Shown: in pieces, positions 36,577-45,026 of the stretch
Numbering within the stretch: the stretch's first letter is position 1
How the letters are laid out: each line of letters starts with the position of its first letter
From: JBEVJC01 sp040510375
GTDB taxonomy: Bacteria > Bacteroidota > Bacteroidia > Chitinophagales > Chitinophagaceae
Length of the DNA: 64,000 nucleotides
NCBI GenBank assembly: GCA_040510375.1
Contig: JBEVJC010000033.1
Location: forward strand, 1 to 64,000
Direction of reading: 5' to 3'
Notes under the pieces: model-generated
Database searches by the model: none
What the model was told of the DNA's origin: nothing
The model's input: the letters and a program-made list of their open reading frames with translations, nothing else
Position numbers and translations under genes: made by a program

Positions 36577-38466
36577 ATGAAAATCAATCATCTTAAAATA
36601 GCCATACTTGTTTCAGCCCTGTTTTTTACAGGTTGTAAAAAAGTACTGGACCTGCAGCCAACGGATAAACTCCAGGCAAACGCCATCTTCAGCGATCCTG
36701 AAGGGGTGAAGATCTTTATGGCCAATCTTTATTACCAGTTACCGATCGAAGACTTTGCATTCTTCCGTGGGGGATTCAACCAGAATGGTCCGGGTCCCAA
36801 CAACGGCGGTTTCGCTGCTGCAATGGTAACAGATGAAGCCGTGCATTCCGAGTTCGGTGATTTTATTGGCGACGGTGATTTCCAATGGTGGGACCAGGGT
36901 TATAAATTGTTACGTGATGTAAACCTCCTGCTGGACGTTGTTCCCGAGCTTTCAATCACAGATGATGAAAAGAAAGCGCTTGTTGGGGAAGGATCCTTTA
37001 TCAAGGCTTTTGCCTATTTCGCATTGGCCAAGCGGTATGGTGGTGTTCCGCTGATCAAGGTTTCGCAGGAATATACCGGTGATGCCGAAGCATTGAAGGT
37101 TCCACGCAGTACCGAAAAAGAAACCTGGGATTATACCATTGAATTATGTGACCTGGCAATCGCAAACCTGGGTACTACCAAAAGCCGGCGAGCTTCAAAG
37201 TATACGGCACTGGCATTAAAATCAAGAGTGGCCCTGTATGCCGCTTCACTTGCCAAATTCGGTCCGCTTGCACCGATGTCGGGTGCGGCTGTTTCAGCAA
37301 ACCTGGTGGGACTTGCTCCCGGTGATGCCGCAGGTTATTACCAGGCATGTATAACAGCATCAAAGGAGCTGATCAGTTCAAATGCGTACTCTTTATTCCG
37401 GCCCAATCCCGCTACCCCGCAGGAGGCCGCAGAAAACTACCGGGTGCTTTTTGAAAATCCGAATAACGCACCCGAAGAAGCCATCCTGATCAAGGGTTTC
37501 AGTCTTCCGGGAGATAACCAGGGGCATAACTATGATATCTGGTACGGTCCGGCCCAGAACGCTAACAGCTGGCCGCATCCAGGTCGCATGAATCCAACCC
37601 TCGACCTGGTTGACCAGTATGAAACCTATGCCAGTCCGGGAACGATCAATCCGGTTATTACCAGTACCGATAATAATATATCTGATTACAACGGTTACAG
37701 TGCAGCACGCACCTATCTTACTTTTGATAATCCAACACAGATTTTCGAGGGTCGCGATGCAAGGCTCTGGGGTACTGCAGTACTTCCCGGTTCACTCTGG
37801 AAATCTGTTCCCATTATTATCCAGGCTGGTTATGTAAAACCGGATGGCAGTACTACTATCCGCACCAAGGAACAGATTGTGGTGGGTGGTGTAACCTATC
37901 ATACTTACGGTGGACCTGAACCGCCCACCTACTCCGGGTTTGATACCTATGGTGGTAATAATACAAGGACCGGTTTCGGTTTCAAAAAATTCCTCAACCA
38001 GAATGCTCCCGTGATTCCGGGATGGAACCAGAGCACCAATGATTTCATTGAGTTCCGTTATGCGGAAGTGCTGCTGAACTTTGCGGAAGCTGTAGTGGAA
38101 AGCGGGTCGGCCGATATCGCTGAAGCAACAGCCGCCATCAATGCTATCCGCAGACGAGCAGGTCACCTGACTACCATCGCCATCACACCGGAACTGGTAC
38201 AACGTGAACGTAAGGTGGAGCTTGCTTTTGAAAACAAACGTATGTGGGACCTGATGAGAAGAAGGGAATACCATACCGAATTCAACAACCGGTTCAAACA
38301 TTCACTGTTGCCCCTGCTGGATCTCCGGCAGCTCCCTGCAGTCAAATATATTTTTGTGCGGGTGAATGTGCCAAACAGCAACTCGGTGACCTTCCAACCC
38401 AAATCCTACTACCGTTCGATTCCTGGTATAGGTACCAATGGACTGGTCCAGAACCCACAATATTAG
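36577..38466 (+). CDS. SusD/RagB-family lipoprotein (mannan locus)
   Basis: 629 residues, on the long side for SusD. It has a lipobox at ALFFTGCKK, an N-terminal SusD-like region (DKLQANAIFSDPEGVKIFMANLY), TPR-like helices (GSFIKAFAYFALAKRYGGVPLI) and the C-terminal RagB/SusD domain (EFRYAEVLLNFAEAV, INAIRRRAGH, ERKVELAFENKRMWDLMRRR). It should bind glycan at the cell surface and cover the SusC barrel. It lies 22 bp after SusC and 41 bp before the DUF3823 gene, so all three are likely one transcript. Confidence 0.94.
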   Translation: MKINHLKIAILVSALFFTGCKKVLDLQPTDKLQANAIFSDPEGVKIFMANLYYQLPIEDFAFFRGGFNQNGPGPNNGGFAAAMVTDEAVHSEFGDFIGDGDFQWWDQGYKLLRDVNLLLDVVPELSITDDEKKALVGEGSFIKAFAYFALAKRYGGVPLIKVSQEYTGDAEALKVPRSTEKETWDYTIELCDLAIANLGTTKSRRASKYTALALKSRVALYAASLAKFGPLAPMSGAAVSANLVGLAPGDAAGYYQACITASKELISSNAYSLFRPNPATPQEAAENYRVLFENPNNAPEEAILIKGFSLPGDNQGHNYDIWYGPAQNANSWPHPGRMNPTLDLVDQYETYASPGTINPVITSTDNNISDYNGYSAARTYLTFDNPTQIFEGRDARLWGTAVLPGSLWKSVPIIIQAGYVKPDGSTTIRTKEQIVVGGVTYHTYGGPEPPTYSGFDTYGGNNTRTGFGFKKFLNQNAPVIPGWNQSTNDFIEFRYAEVLLNFAEAVVESGSADIAEATAAINAIRRRAGHLTTIAITPELVQRERKVELAFENKRMWDLMRRREYHTEFNNRFKHSLLPLLDLRQLPAVKYIFVRVNVPNSNSVTFQPKSYYRSIPGIGTNGLVQNPQY

Positions 38467-38507
38467 AAAGCCAATAATTATAGAATCGCGCTATAAAAAT
38501 TAAATGT

Positions 38508-39194
38508 ATGAACAAGATTAAACTGATGCTGCTGATCGCAGGGATGATATCACTGGTATCCTGCAGCAAAGACAATTACGACGCGCCCAATGCCGGTCTG
38601 CACGGGAGTTTCATTGATGATGCTACCAATGAACTGGTACAGCAGGATATCATCGGCGGTACTCAGATCGAATTTATCGAACATGGATATGACCCGTTTG
38701 AGATCCAGACCATGATTGTGAAGACAGACGGTACCTATGCCAATTCGCTGATGTTTGCCAATACCTATACCATCCAGCCCAAGAGAGGGAATTTTGTAGA
38801 GCTGGCTCCGCAGGACCTGCAGGTAAACGGACAAACCCAGCTTGATTTCCGGGTGGTGCCCTATATCCGTGTGCTGCAGCCCAGCATCACCATTGCCGGT
38901 ACTATTGTTACCGCCACGTTTAAACTCCAGCAGACGGTAGTCAACAATGTAAGGAAGATTGGTTTGTATGTACATTCTGATTCGAGGGTAGGTGAACCAA
39001 TGCGACTGGTTGCCTCTGAACAGAACCTGAATGCACCTTCCGATCCCAATACAACATACACACTGACGATGGATGTTGCAGCCAGCAGTTCGATCCTTAA
39101 AACCGGTAAAAATCATTATTTCCGCATCGGTGCGTTGATCGACGCAGGCGAAGCGAAACCTAATTATGCCCCTGCAGTTATGATCCCGCTGTAA
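38508..39194 (+). CDS. DUF3823 lipoprotein, probable surface glycan-binding accessory
   Basis: The 228-residue lipoprotein (lipobox ISLVSCSKD) matches the DUF3823 family by its opening (NYDAPNAGLHGSFIDD, then a transthyretin/CarboxypepD-like domain with DGTYANSLMFANTYTI) and its second beta-sandwich half. DUF3823 proteins occur almost only right after SusC/SusD in Bacteroidota and are thought to be surface accessory proteins of those loci. It ends the SusC-SusD-DUF3823 trio; a structured intergenic region separates it from the enzymes that follow. Confidence 0.88.
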   Translation: MNKIKLMLLIAGMISLVSCSKDNYDAPNAGLHGSFIDDATNELVQQDIIGGTQIEFIEHGYDPFEIQTMIVKTDGTYANSLMFANTYTIQPKRGNFVELAPQDLQVNGQTQLDFRVVPYIRVLQPSITIAGTIVTATFKLQQTVVNNVRKIGLYVHSDSRVGEPMRLVASEQNLNAPSDPNTTYTLTMDVAASSSILKTGKNHYFRIGALIDAGEAKPNYAPAVMIPL

Positions 39195-39230
39195 AAGCAA
39201 CGATAGTCTGGTAGGCTACATCGCAGATCG

Positions 39231-39300
39231 CCGGAAAAGGCGGCCCGGGGGTAACCCCGGTCCAAAAACAGGAGTATAGCAGTTATAGCCGTCTTTCCGG
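39231..39300 (+). ncRNA. Structured intergenic RNA element (putative)
   Basis: A strong CCGGGG-GTAA-CCCCGG hairpin (39245-39260) has a GNRA tetraloop. It is enclosed by a longer helix, CCGGAAAAGGCGGC (39231-39244) against GCCGTCTTTCCGG (39288-39300), with one bulge and one mismatch. It lies in the 156-bp gap between the DUF3823 and first GH99-like genes. It could be a terminator-attenuator or an mRNA processing or stability element. No T-tract follows. Confidence 0.5.
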
Positions 39301-39350
39301 TTGGTCTGTTTTTGCCAGATAATATCTGTACAATATTTCAATCAAGCACT

Positions 39351-40718
39351 ATGACAACAAATACATTAAAGCTTTTTAAAAGCTTTCGGGAAAACCTGTT
39401 CCTTTTCGGAGCCAACCTTCTGTTGCTGGCATCAGTAAACTGTTCGGGTAAGGGAGGTAATGATGAACCTGTTGATCCGCCGGCACCACCTGATGTGGAG
39501 GAAGTGGTTTACGATGAAACCGGTTGTCTGTATAAATCTTACAGCGGTCTGGTGATGGCGGGCTACCAGGGCTGGTTTGCAGCACAGGGCGACGATTCAC
39601 AACGTGGCTGGTATCATTACCAGAACGGGAACTGCGGTGGATTTTTTCCCGGTTGCTGTGCATTCGATCTCTGGCCCGATATGACAGAGTACACCAAAAA
39701 ATACCAGACACCTTTTAAGTATGCGGATGATTCACCTGCATATCTGTATAGCCCGTATGATCCGGAAACAGTGGATCTTCATTTCAAGTGGATGCAGGAT
39801 TATGGAATTGATGGTGTGTTTATGCAACGTTTTGTAGTGGAGATAAAAGAATCAAACCCGAAGGGCAAACGTCATTTCAATAAGGTGCTGGAAAATGCGC
39901 TTATTGCTGCAAAGAAGTATGGACGTGCTATCTCTGTGATGTATGATCTCAGCGGATGTAACTCTGCTGATATTGCCTATATCGAACAGGACTGGAAAGA
40001 ATTACAAACCCTGTTCTCCCTGTTTGACAATACAAAACATCCCACCTATGTACGGCACAATGGCAAGCCACTACTCTCCATCTGGGGTATTGGATTTAAT
40101 GATGGCCGCAATTATTCAATCAGTGATGTGGCCAGCCTGGTAAACAAAATCAAGGGCCCTGAAAAAAGGATCTCGCTGATGCTGGGTGTGCCGTATTACT
40201 GGCGCACGTTAAAAAACGATACAGAAAATTCAACCCAGTTGCATGAACTCATAAAAAAATCAGATATCGTGATGCCCTGGGCAGTAGGCCGGTATAATGA
40301 AAGCAATTATACCAGCATCGCCGGCACCGAGATCGCAGGTGATATCCAATGGTGTAATACCAATTCAATCGGTTATGTACCACTGGTATTTCCTGGTTTC
40401 AGCTGGGGTAACCTCCGGAATGATCCGGCACTGTACAATTCAATCCCGCGTAATAAAGGCGAGTTTCTCTGGAAACAGGTTGCAGGTGCAAAAGTATCCG
40501 GAGCCAGGTCTTTGTATGTGGCCATGTTTGATGAAATAGATGAGGCAACAGCCATTTATAAATGTTCCAACCAGGACCAGCTGCCCCTGAATGGCAGCCG
40601 GCAGTTTGTGGGAATCGAAAATGAACTGGATACCGATTACTATCTCTGGCTTACCGGTGAGGCTGGTAAATGGTTTCATGGTGGTACCGGTTATAGCATG
40701 ACAAAACCTTCCCGTTAA
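39351..40718 (+). CDS. GH71/99-like glycoside hydrolase, lipoprotein
   Basis: 455 residues from the ATG at 39351 (the frame opens at a TTG at 39312). A probable lipobox lies in LLLLASVNCSGKGG, followed by an acidic/Pro linker, a common surface-export signature. The catalytic domain begins YSGLVMAGYQGWF and continues with FDLWPDMTEY, DLHFKWMQDYGIDGVFMQRF, SVMYDLSG, LLSIWGIGF and FPGFSWGN, matching the GH71/99-like family. GH99 enzymes cleave internal alpha-1,2-mannosidic linkages, so an endo-mannanase role beside the GH92 exo-enzyme is plausible. Activity is inferred. It is paralogous to the next gene, 23 bp downstream. Confidence 0.87.
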   Translation: MTTNTLKLFKSFRENLFLFGANLLLLASVNCSGKGGNDEPVDPPAPPDVEEVVYDETGCLYKSYSGLVMAGYQGWFAAQGDDSQRGWYHYQNGNCGGFFPGCCAFDLWPDMTEYTKKYQTPFKYADDSPAYLYSPYDPETVDLHFKWMQDYGIDGVFMQRFVVEIKESNPKGKRHFNKVLENALIAAKKYGRAISVMYDLSGCNSADIAYIEQDWKELQTLFSLFDNTKHPTYVRHNGKPLLSIWGIGFNDGRNYSISDVASLVNKIKGPEKRISLMLGVPYYWRTLKNDTENSTQLHELIKKSDIVMPWAVGRYNESNYTSIAGTEIAGDIQWCNTNSIGYVPLVFPGFSWGNLRNDPALYNSIPRNKGEFLWKQVAGAKVSGARSLYVAMFDEIDEATAIYKCSNQDQLPLNGSRQFVGIENELDTDYYLWLTGEAGKWFHGGTGYSMTKPSR

Positions 40719-40741
40719 TCTTTTACTTCAACGACAAACCA

Positions 40742-42031
40742 ATGATAAAAAAGATCCTGTTTTTTTCCTGTTTGCTGGGAACCTTATCCGGCGTGGCCCA
40801 ACAGAAACACAAGGATGGTTCCCTGTATCCAACCTATAATGGATTGGTGATGGCCGGCTACCAGGGCTGGTTCCGGGCAGAAGGTGATGGCAGCGGTGCA
40901 AAGAATTTTTCCTACGGTAATGAAGACCGCCTGGGTATTGATATGTGGCCCGATATTTCTGAATATAAAAATACTTATCCAACTCCTTTCAAACTGGTGG
41001 ATGGCAGGCAGGCACGTTTTTTCAGTTCGAACGACGAAAGTACAATTGACCTTCATTTTAAATGGATGCAGGAGTATGGTGTTGATGGTGTTTTCATGCA
41101 ACGTTTTTTTGACAATGCAAAAAGGAGGGACCCGGTTTCTTCCGGTATCCTGGGTAATGCCTTTAAGGCCGCCTCAAAATATAAACGGGCCATTGCAGTA
41201 ATGTATGATCTCTCGGGATTGCGCAGGTCGGGCGAAGATTGTTCAGCCCTGATAGAAGACTGGAAATACCTGGTGGATGAACTGAAGGTTACCAGCCAGC
41301 CGGGTCTCAATACTTACCTGCATCACCGGGGAAAGCCGATGGTGGTGATCTGGGGAGTTGGATTTCCCGACAGGCCCTATAATATCCGCGATATTGGCCT
41401 GGAACGGCTGATCGATTTCCTGCAGAATGATCCGGTGTATGGCAATTGTACGGTCATGCTTGGTGTACCCACATCATGGCGCGATCTGAATGCTGATTGT
41501 ATCAACGATCCGTACCTGCATGACCTGATCAGGCAGGCGGGGATGGTGCTTCCCTGGACGGTTCAGCGTTATTCACCGTTGCTGCATAATGATATGGACC
41601 GGTACCGCGACAATACACTGGCGGATATGGGCTGGTGTAAAAAGAATGGGGTGGACTATGTACCCTGCGTGTATCCGGGTTTCAGCTGGCATAACCTCAG
41701 CAGGTATGAATTTCCCGATGATATAAAACCCGTTGGTTCCATCCCGCGCCAGGGTGGCCGTTTTTACTGGCAGATGATCAGCACCTCACTGAAAGCCGGA
41801 GCCGGTATGTTATATGTAGCCATGTTTGATGAAGTGAATGAGGGCACAGCAATATTTAAGGGATCTGATGATCCACCTGTCAGTAAAAAAGCATTATTTA
41901 TAGATATGGATGGAAAACCTTCCGATCATTACCTCTGGCTCACCGGCCAGGCGGGAAAAATGCTTCGGAAGGAAATTCCGCTGACACAGAATATTCCCGT
42001 CAGGAATGAAGTACAAACCGTTGTAAAATAA
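40742..42031 (+). CDS. Second GH71/99-like glycoside hydrolase, periplasmic
   Basis: 429 residues with a Sec signal peptide (MIKKILFFSCLLGTLSGVAQQ) rather than a lipobox. The domain repeats the landmarks of its neighbour: YNGLVMAGYQGWF, DMWPDISEY, DLHFKWMQEYGVDGVFMQRFF, AVMYDLSGL, MVVIWGVGF, YPGFSWHNLS and MLYVAMFDEVNEGTA. The two are clearly tandem paralogues that have diverged in signal type and in the middle of the domain. One surface enzyme and one periplasmic enzyme would fit cutting large glycan outside and finishing oligosaccharides inside the periplasm. That division of labour is inference. Confidence 0.87.
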   Translation: MIKKILFFSCLLGTLSGVAQQKHKDGSLYPTYNGLVMAGYQGWFRAEGDGSGAKNFSYGNEDRLGIDMWPDISEYKNTYPTPFKLVDGRQARFFSSNDESTIDLHFKWMQEYGVDGVFMQRFFDNAKRRDPVSSGILGNAFKAASKYKRAIAVMYDLSGLRRSGEDCSALIEDWKYLVDELKVTSQPGLNTYLHHRGKPMVVIWGVGFPDRPYNIRDIGLERLIDFLQNDPVYGNCTVMLGVPTSWRDLNADCINDPYLHDLIRQAGMVLPWTVQRYSPLLHNDMDRYRDNTLADMGWCKKNGVDYVPCVYPGFSWHNLSRYEFPDDIKPVGSIPRQGGRFYWQMISTSLKAGAGMLYVAMFDEVNEGTAIFKGSDDPPVSKKALFIDMDGKPSDHYLWLTGQAGKMLRKEIPLTQNIPVRNEVQTVVK

Positions 42032-42042
42032 ATTAATATGTT

Positions 42043-42061
42043 CGGGGTTGGACAGACCCCG
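42043..42061 (+). terminator. Weak terminator hairpin after the second GH99-like gene
   Basis: CGGGGT-TGGACAG-ACCCCG forms a perfect 6-bp stem 11 nt after the stop. Only a TTTT run about 10 nt beyond supports termination. It separates the enzymes from the regulator gene. Confidence 0.45.
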
Positions 42062-42190
42062 TCCATCAGGTTTTAATATGGTAAAAAGTCTTTTTTTAGA
42101 TCATTGTACCGCTGCAGGGGTCGTTTTTTAATGTATAATGGAGTTTAGGGGCAGAATGACTATTTTGCGACCGTTCATCTTAGGTTGCTT

Positions 42191-44734
42191 ATGAGAAGAG
42201 TTATTTTGCCGTTGCTGGTATTTTTTTGCGTTCAAACAGGATATGGTCAGTCGCACGGACTCGAATTTTCCAGCCATGAAGTAATACCGGAGAAAAGAAC
42301 ATCACTCAGGCTTACCTCGGGCGACCCGATCTGTATGGACAGCAATTCGGAGATTACTTTCGAATTCCGGTTCCGGCCCGGCCTGCAGACCTATTTCGGT
42401 TATATTATGCGGCTGATCACCGATGACAAACGTAATATTGACCTGATCTACAACCAGCGTCTCCGCAATTTCAATTTTGTTATCGGGGAGACCTTCTCTT
42501 CTGTATTTGAGATTGATTCGGCCACCCTCTTCGGTTCATGGAATGTGTTTACCGTGCGTTTCGAATCCCGGAGCAGCGAGGTGCTGATTTACGTAAACAA
42601 ACGTTTCATCGGTAAGGGAAAGATCAATGCAAGGGATAAAACCTGTTACCATGCATTCTTTGGAACCAACGACTATGAAGGATTCCAGACCATTGATGTA
42701 CCACCCATGCAGTTGCGTGATATCGCCATTTCTGAAAATGGAAAGCCGAAATATTTTTTTTCACTATCTGAATCCGCCGGTCAGGAAGCTCCCGACAGGG
42801 TAGGCCAGGAAAATGGGCTGGTAAAAAATCCGGTATGGATCAAACCTCGTTTCCAGAACTGGCAGAAGGTTTATTCCCTCGAAACAAATGGTATAACCAG
42901 TCTGGCTTTTGATAAAAAAAACGAGGTATTATATATTATATCCCCCGATTCCCTTTTCCGGTTTTCATTCAGTAATATGAATCCGGCTTCTGTGGCCTAT
43001 TCCCGGAAGATGGATACACTTCCCTGGGGCACCCAGTCAATCTTTGATCCGTCAGCCGGACGTTTATACAATTTTTACATTGATGAAAAAAAGCTGGCTA
43101 CTTACGATCCGGTATCAGCTTCGTGGGATAAAAATTTTACAACAATTGACCTCACTACTTTCTGGCAGGCAAATAAATTCATTTCCCCTTCTGATTCTTC
43201 GCTCTATGTGCTGGGTGGTTATGGCCAGCTTCGTTACAGGAATACGGTTCAGCGATACCACCTGCCAACAGGTAACTGGCAGATGATTGAGCCGGGGGGT
43301 GATTTTTTTATGCCCAGATACCTGGCTGCATTGGGTATCAATGCTGCGGCCGATACTGCATTTATACTTGGTGGTTATGGAAGCAGTACGGGCGACCAGA
43401 CTATCAATCCCCGGTATAATTATGACCTGGTTGCGTACAGCGTCCGTTCAAACAAATTCAAGACAATTTTTCATTTAAAAGAACCTGAGAAAAAATTCTG
43501 TTTTGCAAACAGTCTGGTGATTGGACCCGACGGTAATGAATATTATGCGCTGACTTATCCGAAGGACCGGTTCAACTCTTCTCTCCAGCTTATCAAGGGA
43601 TCGTTACGATCACCTGTTTATGAACTGATGGGTGATTCTATTCCCTACCTCTTTTATGATGTGGAGTCGTTTGCCGACCTGTATTATTGCCCGGCCAGCA
43701 ACAAACTGGTAGCAGTGGCCCTTCATACTTCGCAGGAAAAATCCAGCAGTATCCAGGTTTATACAATTGATTTCCCTCCCAACCAGCTGGTGCCGGTAAA
43801 GGTTCATGAAGGTAAAACAGGTGTGCCGGTTTTATACCGGGTGCTGATGGGAATGCTGGTGCTGGTGCCCGTTCTTGTGCTGATCTATAAACGCAGGAAA
43901 ACGGGAAGGGCGGCTGGTTCGGGACATGTAACACCGGAGACGGGTCCTGCTGTACTTCAACCGGTAGCTGCTGCAGGTGAAAACCCCGAAGACACAAAAG
44001 TATATTCAGCTATCCACCTGTTCGGTCGTTTTGAAGCAATTGATAAACAGGGGCAGGATATAAGCACGCAGTTTACTCCGTTATTGCGGGAGTTGTTTTT
44101 ATTGGTAGTCCTTTATTCCATCCGTGATTCAAAGGGTATTTCGCAGGATAAATTATATGAAATCCTGTGGCATGATAAGTCCACCAAGGATGCCCGGAAC
44201 AACTATTCAGTCAATATTGTAAAACTGAAAACGATCCTGGAAAAAATAGGGGATGTGCAGATCAGTCGCGAATCAGGTAAATTAGCACTGGAAATTTTTA
44301 ATGAATCGGTCCATATAGACCTTGCAGAATTTTACCGGCTTATTTCGCCAGGGGAGACAGCTGCGAAACTTCCGAAACCAGTTATTGTGAAACTGGTGAA
44401 CCTGCTGCAGCGTGGATCATTATTAAGTGAGGTGCATTACAGCTGGCTGGATAATTTCAAATCTGAAACCTCGGGTCTTGTTATAGATGTGCTGATGGAT
44501 TTTGTTACCAGGGCAGATCTTCACCAGGAAGCGGAACTGGTAATCCGGATCACGAATACTGTGTTTAAGTTTGATCACCTTCATGAAGCCGCGCTGGAAT
44601 ATAAATGCAAAAGTCTGATTATCCTGGGCAGGCATGGACTCGCAAAAGACGCCTATCTCATTTTTTCGAAAGAATATAAAGAGAACTATGGAGTAGGGTT
44701 TGAAAAAACTTTTCCGCAGATCACGGGGCAATAA
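42191..44734 (+). CDS. Membrane-spanning SARP-like transcriptional regulator with periplasmic LamG/kelch sensor
   Basis: 847 residues from the ATG at 42191. The layout is: signal peptide (ending TGYGQ), LamG-like domain (about 20-200; FEFRFRPGLQTYFGY, VLIYVNKRFIGKG), kelch-like repeats (about 215-530; YVLGGYGQLRYRNT, AFILGGYGSSTGD), one transmembrane helix (about 548-570, followed by KRRKTGR, so the C-terminus is cytoplasmic), a winged-helix domain (about 604-700; HLFGRFEAIDKQG, DKLYEILWHDKS, ARNNYSVNIVKLK) and a helical BTAD-like tail. SARP/OmpR-type winged helices bind DNA. The protein appears to sense a glycan or protein in the periplasm and act on DNA from the membrane without phosphotransfer. 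It closes the mannan locus and is its likely regulator by position. Confidence 0.85.
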   Translation: MRRVILPLLVFFCVQTGYGQSHGLEFSSHEVIPEKRTSLRLTSGDPICMDSNSEITFEFRFRPGLQTYFGYIMRLITDDKRNIDLIYNQRLRNFNFVIGETFSSVFEIDSATLFGSWNVFTVRFESRSSEVLIYVNKRFIGKGKINARDKTCYHAFFGTNDYEGFQTIDVPPMQLRDIAISENGKPKYFFSLSESAGQEAPDRVGQENGLVKNPVWIKPRFQNWQKVYSLETNGITSLAFDKKNEVLYIISPDSLFRFSFSNMNPASVAYSRKMDTLPWGTQSIFDPSAGRLYNFYIDEKKLATYDPVSASWDKNFTTIDLTTFWQANKFISPSDSSLYVLGGYGQLRYRNTVQRYHLPTGNWQMIEPGGDFFMPRYLAALGINAAADTAFILGGYGSSTGDQTINPRYNYDLVAYSVRSNKFKTIFHLKEPEKKFCFANSLVIGPDGNEYYALTYPKDRFNSSLQLIKGSLRSPVYELMGDSIPYLFYDVESFADLYYCPASNKLVAVALHTSQEKSSSIQVYTIDFPPNQLVPVKVHEGKTGVPVLYRVLMGMLVLVPVLVLIYKRRKTGRAAGSGHVTPETGPAVLQPVAAAGENPEDTKVYSAIHLFGRFEAIDKQGQDISTQFTPLLRELFLLVVLYSIRDSKGISQDKLYEILWHDKSTKDARNNYSVNIVKLKTILEKIGDVQISRESGKLALEIFNESVHIDLAEFYRLISPGETAAKLPKPVIVKLVNLLQRGSLLSEVHYSWLDNFKSETSGLVIDVLMDFVTRADLHQEAELVIRITNTVFKFDHLHEAALEYKCKSLIILGRHGLAKDAYLIFSKEYKENYGVGFEKTFPQITGQ

Positions 44735-45026
44735 CCTGCCAAAGGGATTGGAACGAATCGATAATTTAACCATTTGGTAAAATTGGAGCCCGATCCCGGA
44801 TGATAGTGCTTGTTATGTTTGCAGAATGAACTGTGAGGAGATCCGATCGTGGGTGGAGCGTTCCCCTAAAAAATTACCTGTAAACTATAATACAACATGT
44901 TATGGCTACCGGCCTCCCGGCCGATCGCCCGCATCGTTATGCGCCGGAAGAAATTCCGGATCAGCTGAAAGCCGCCATTAACAGGCGAACTGAGACTTGT
45001 TATTCAACTCTAAACAATATATTCCA

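Noticed and set aside
38550..39200. 216-codon minus-strand ORF opposite the DUF3823 gene
   Set aside because: The plus strand has a lipobox and family match and fits the SusC-SusD-DUF3823 order; the minus frame is its shadow.
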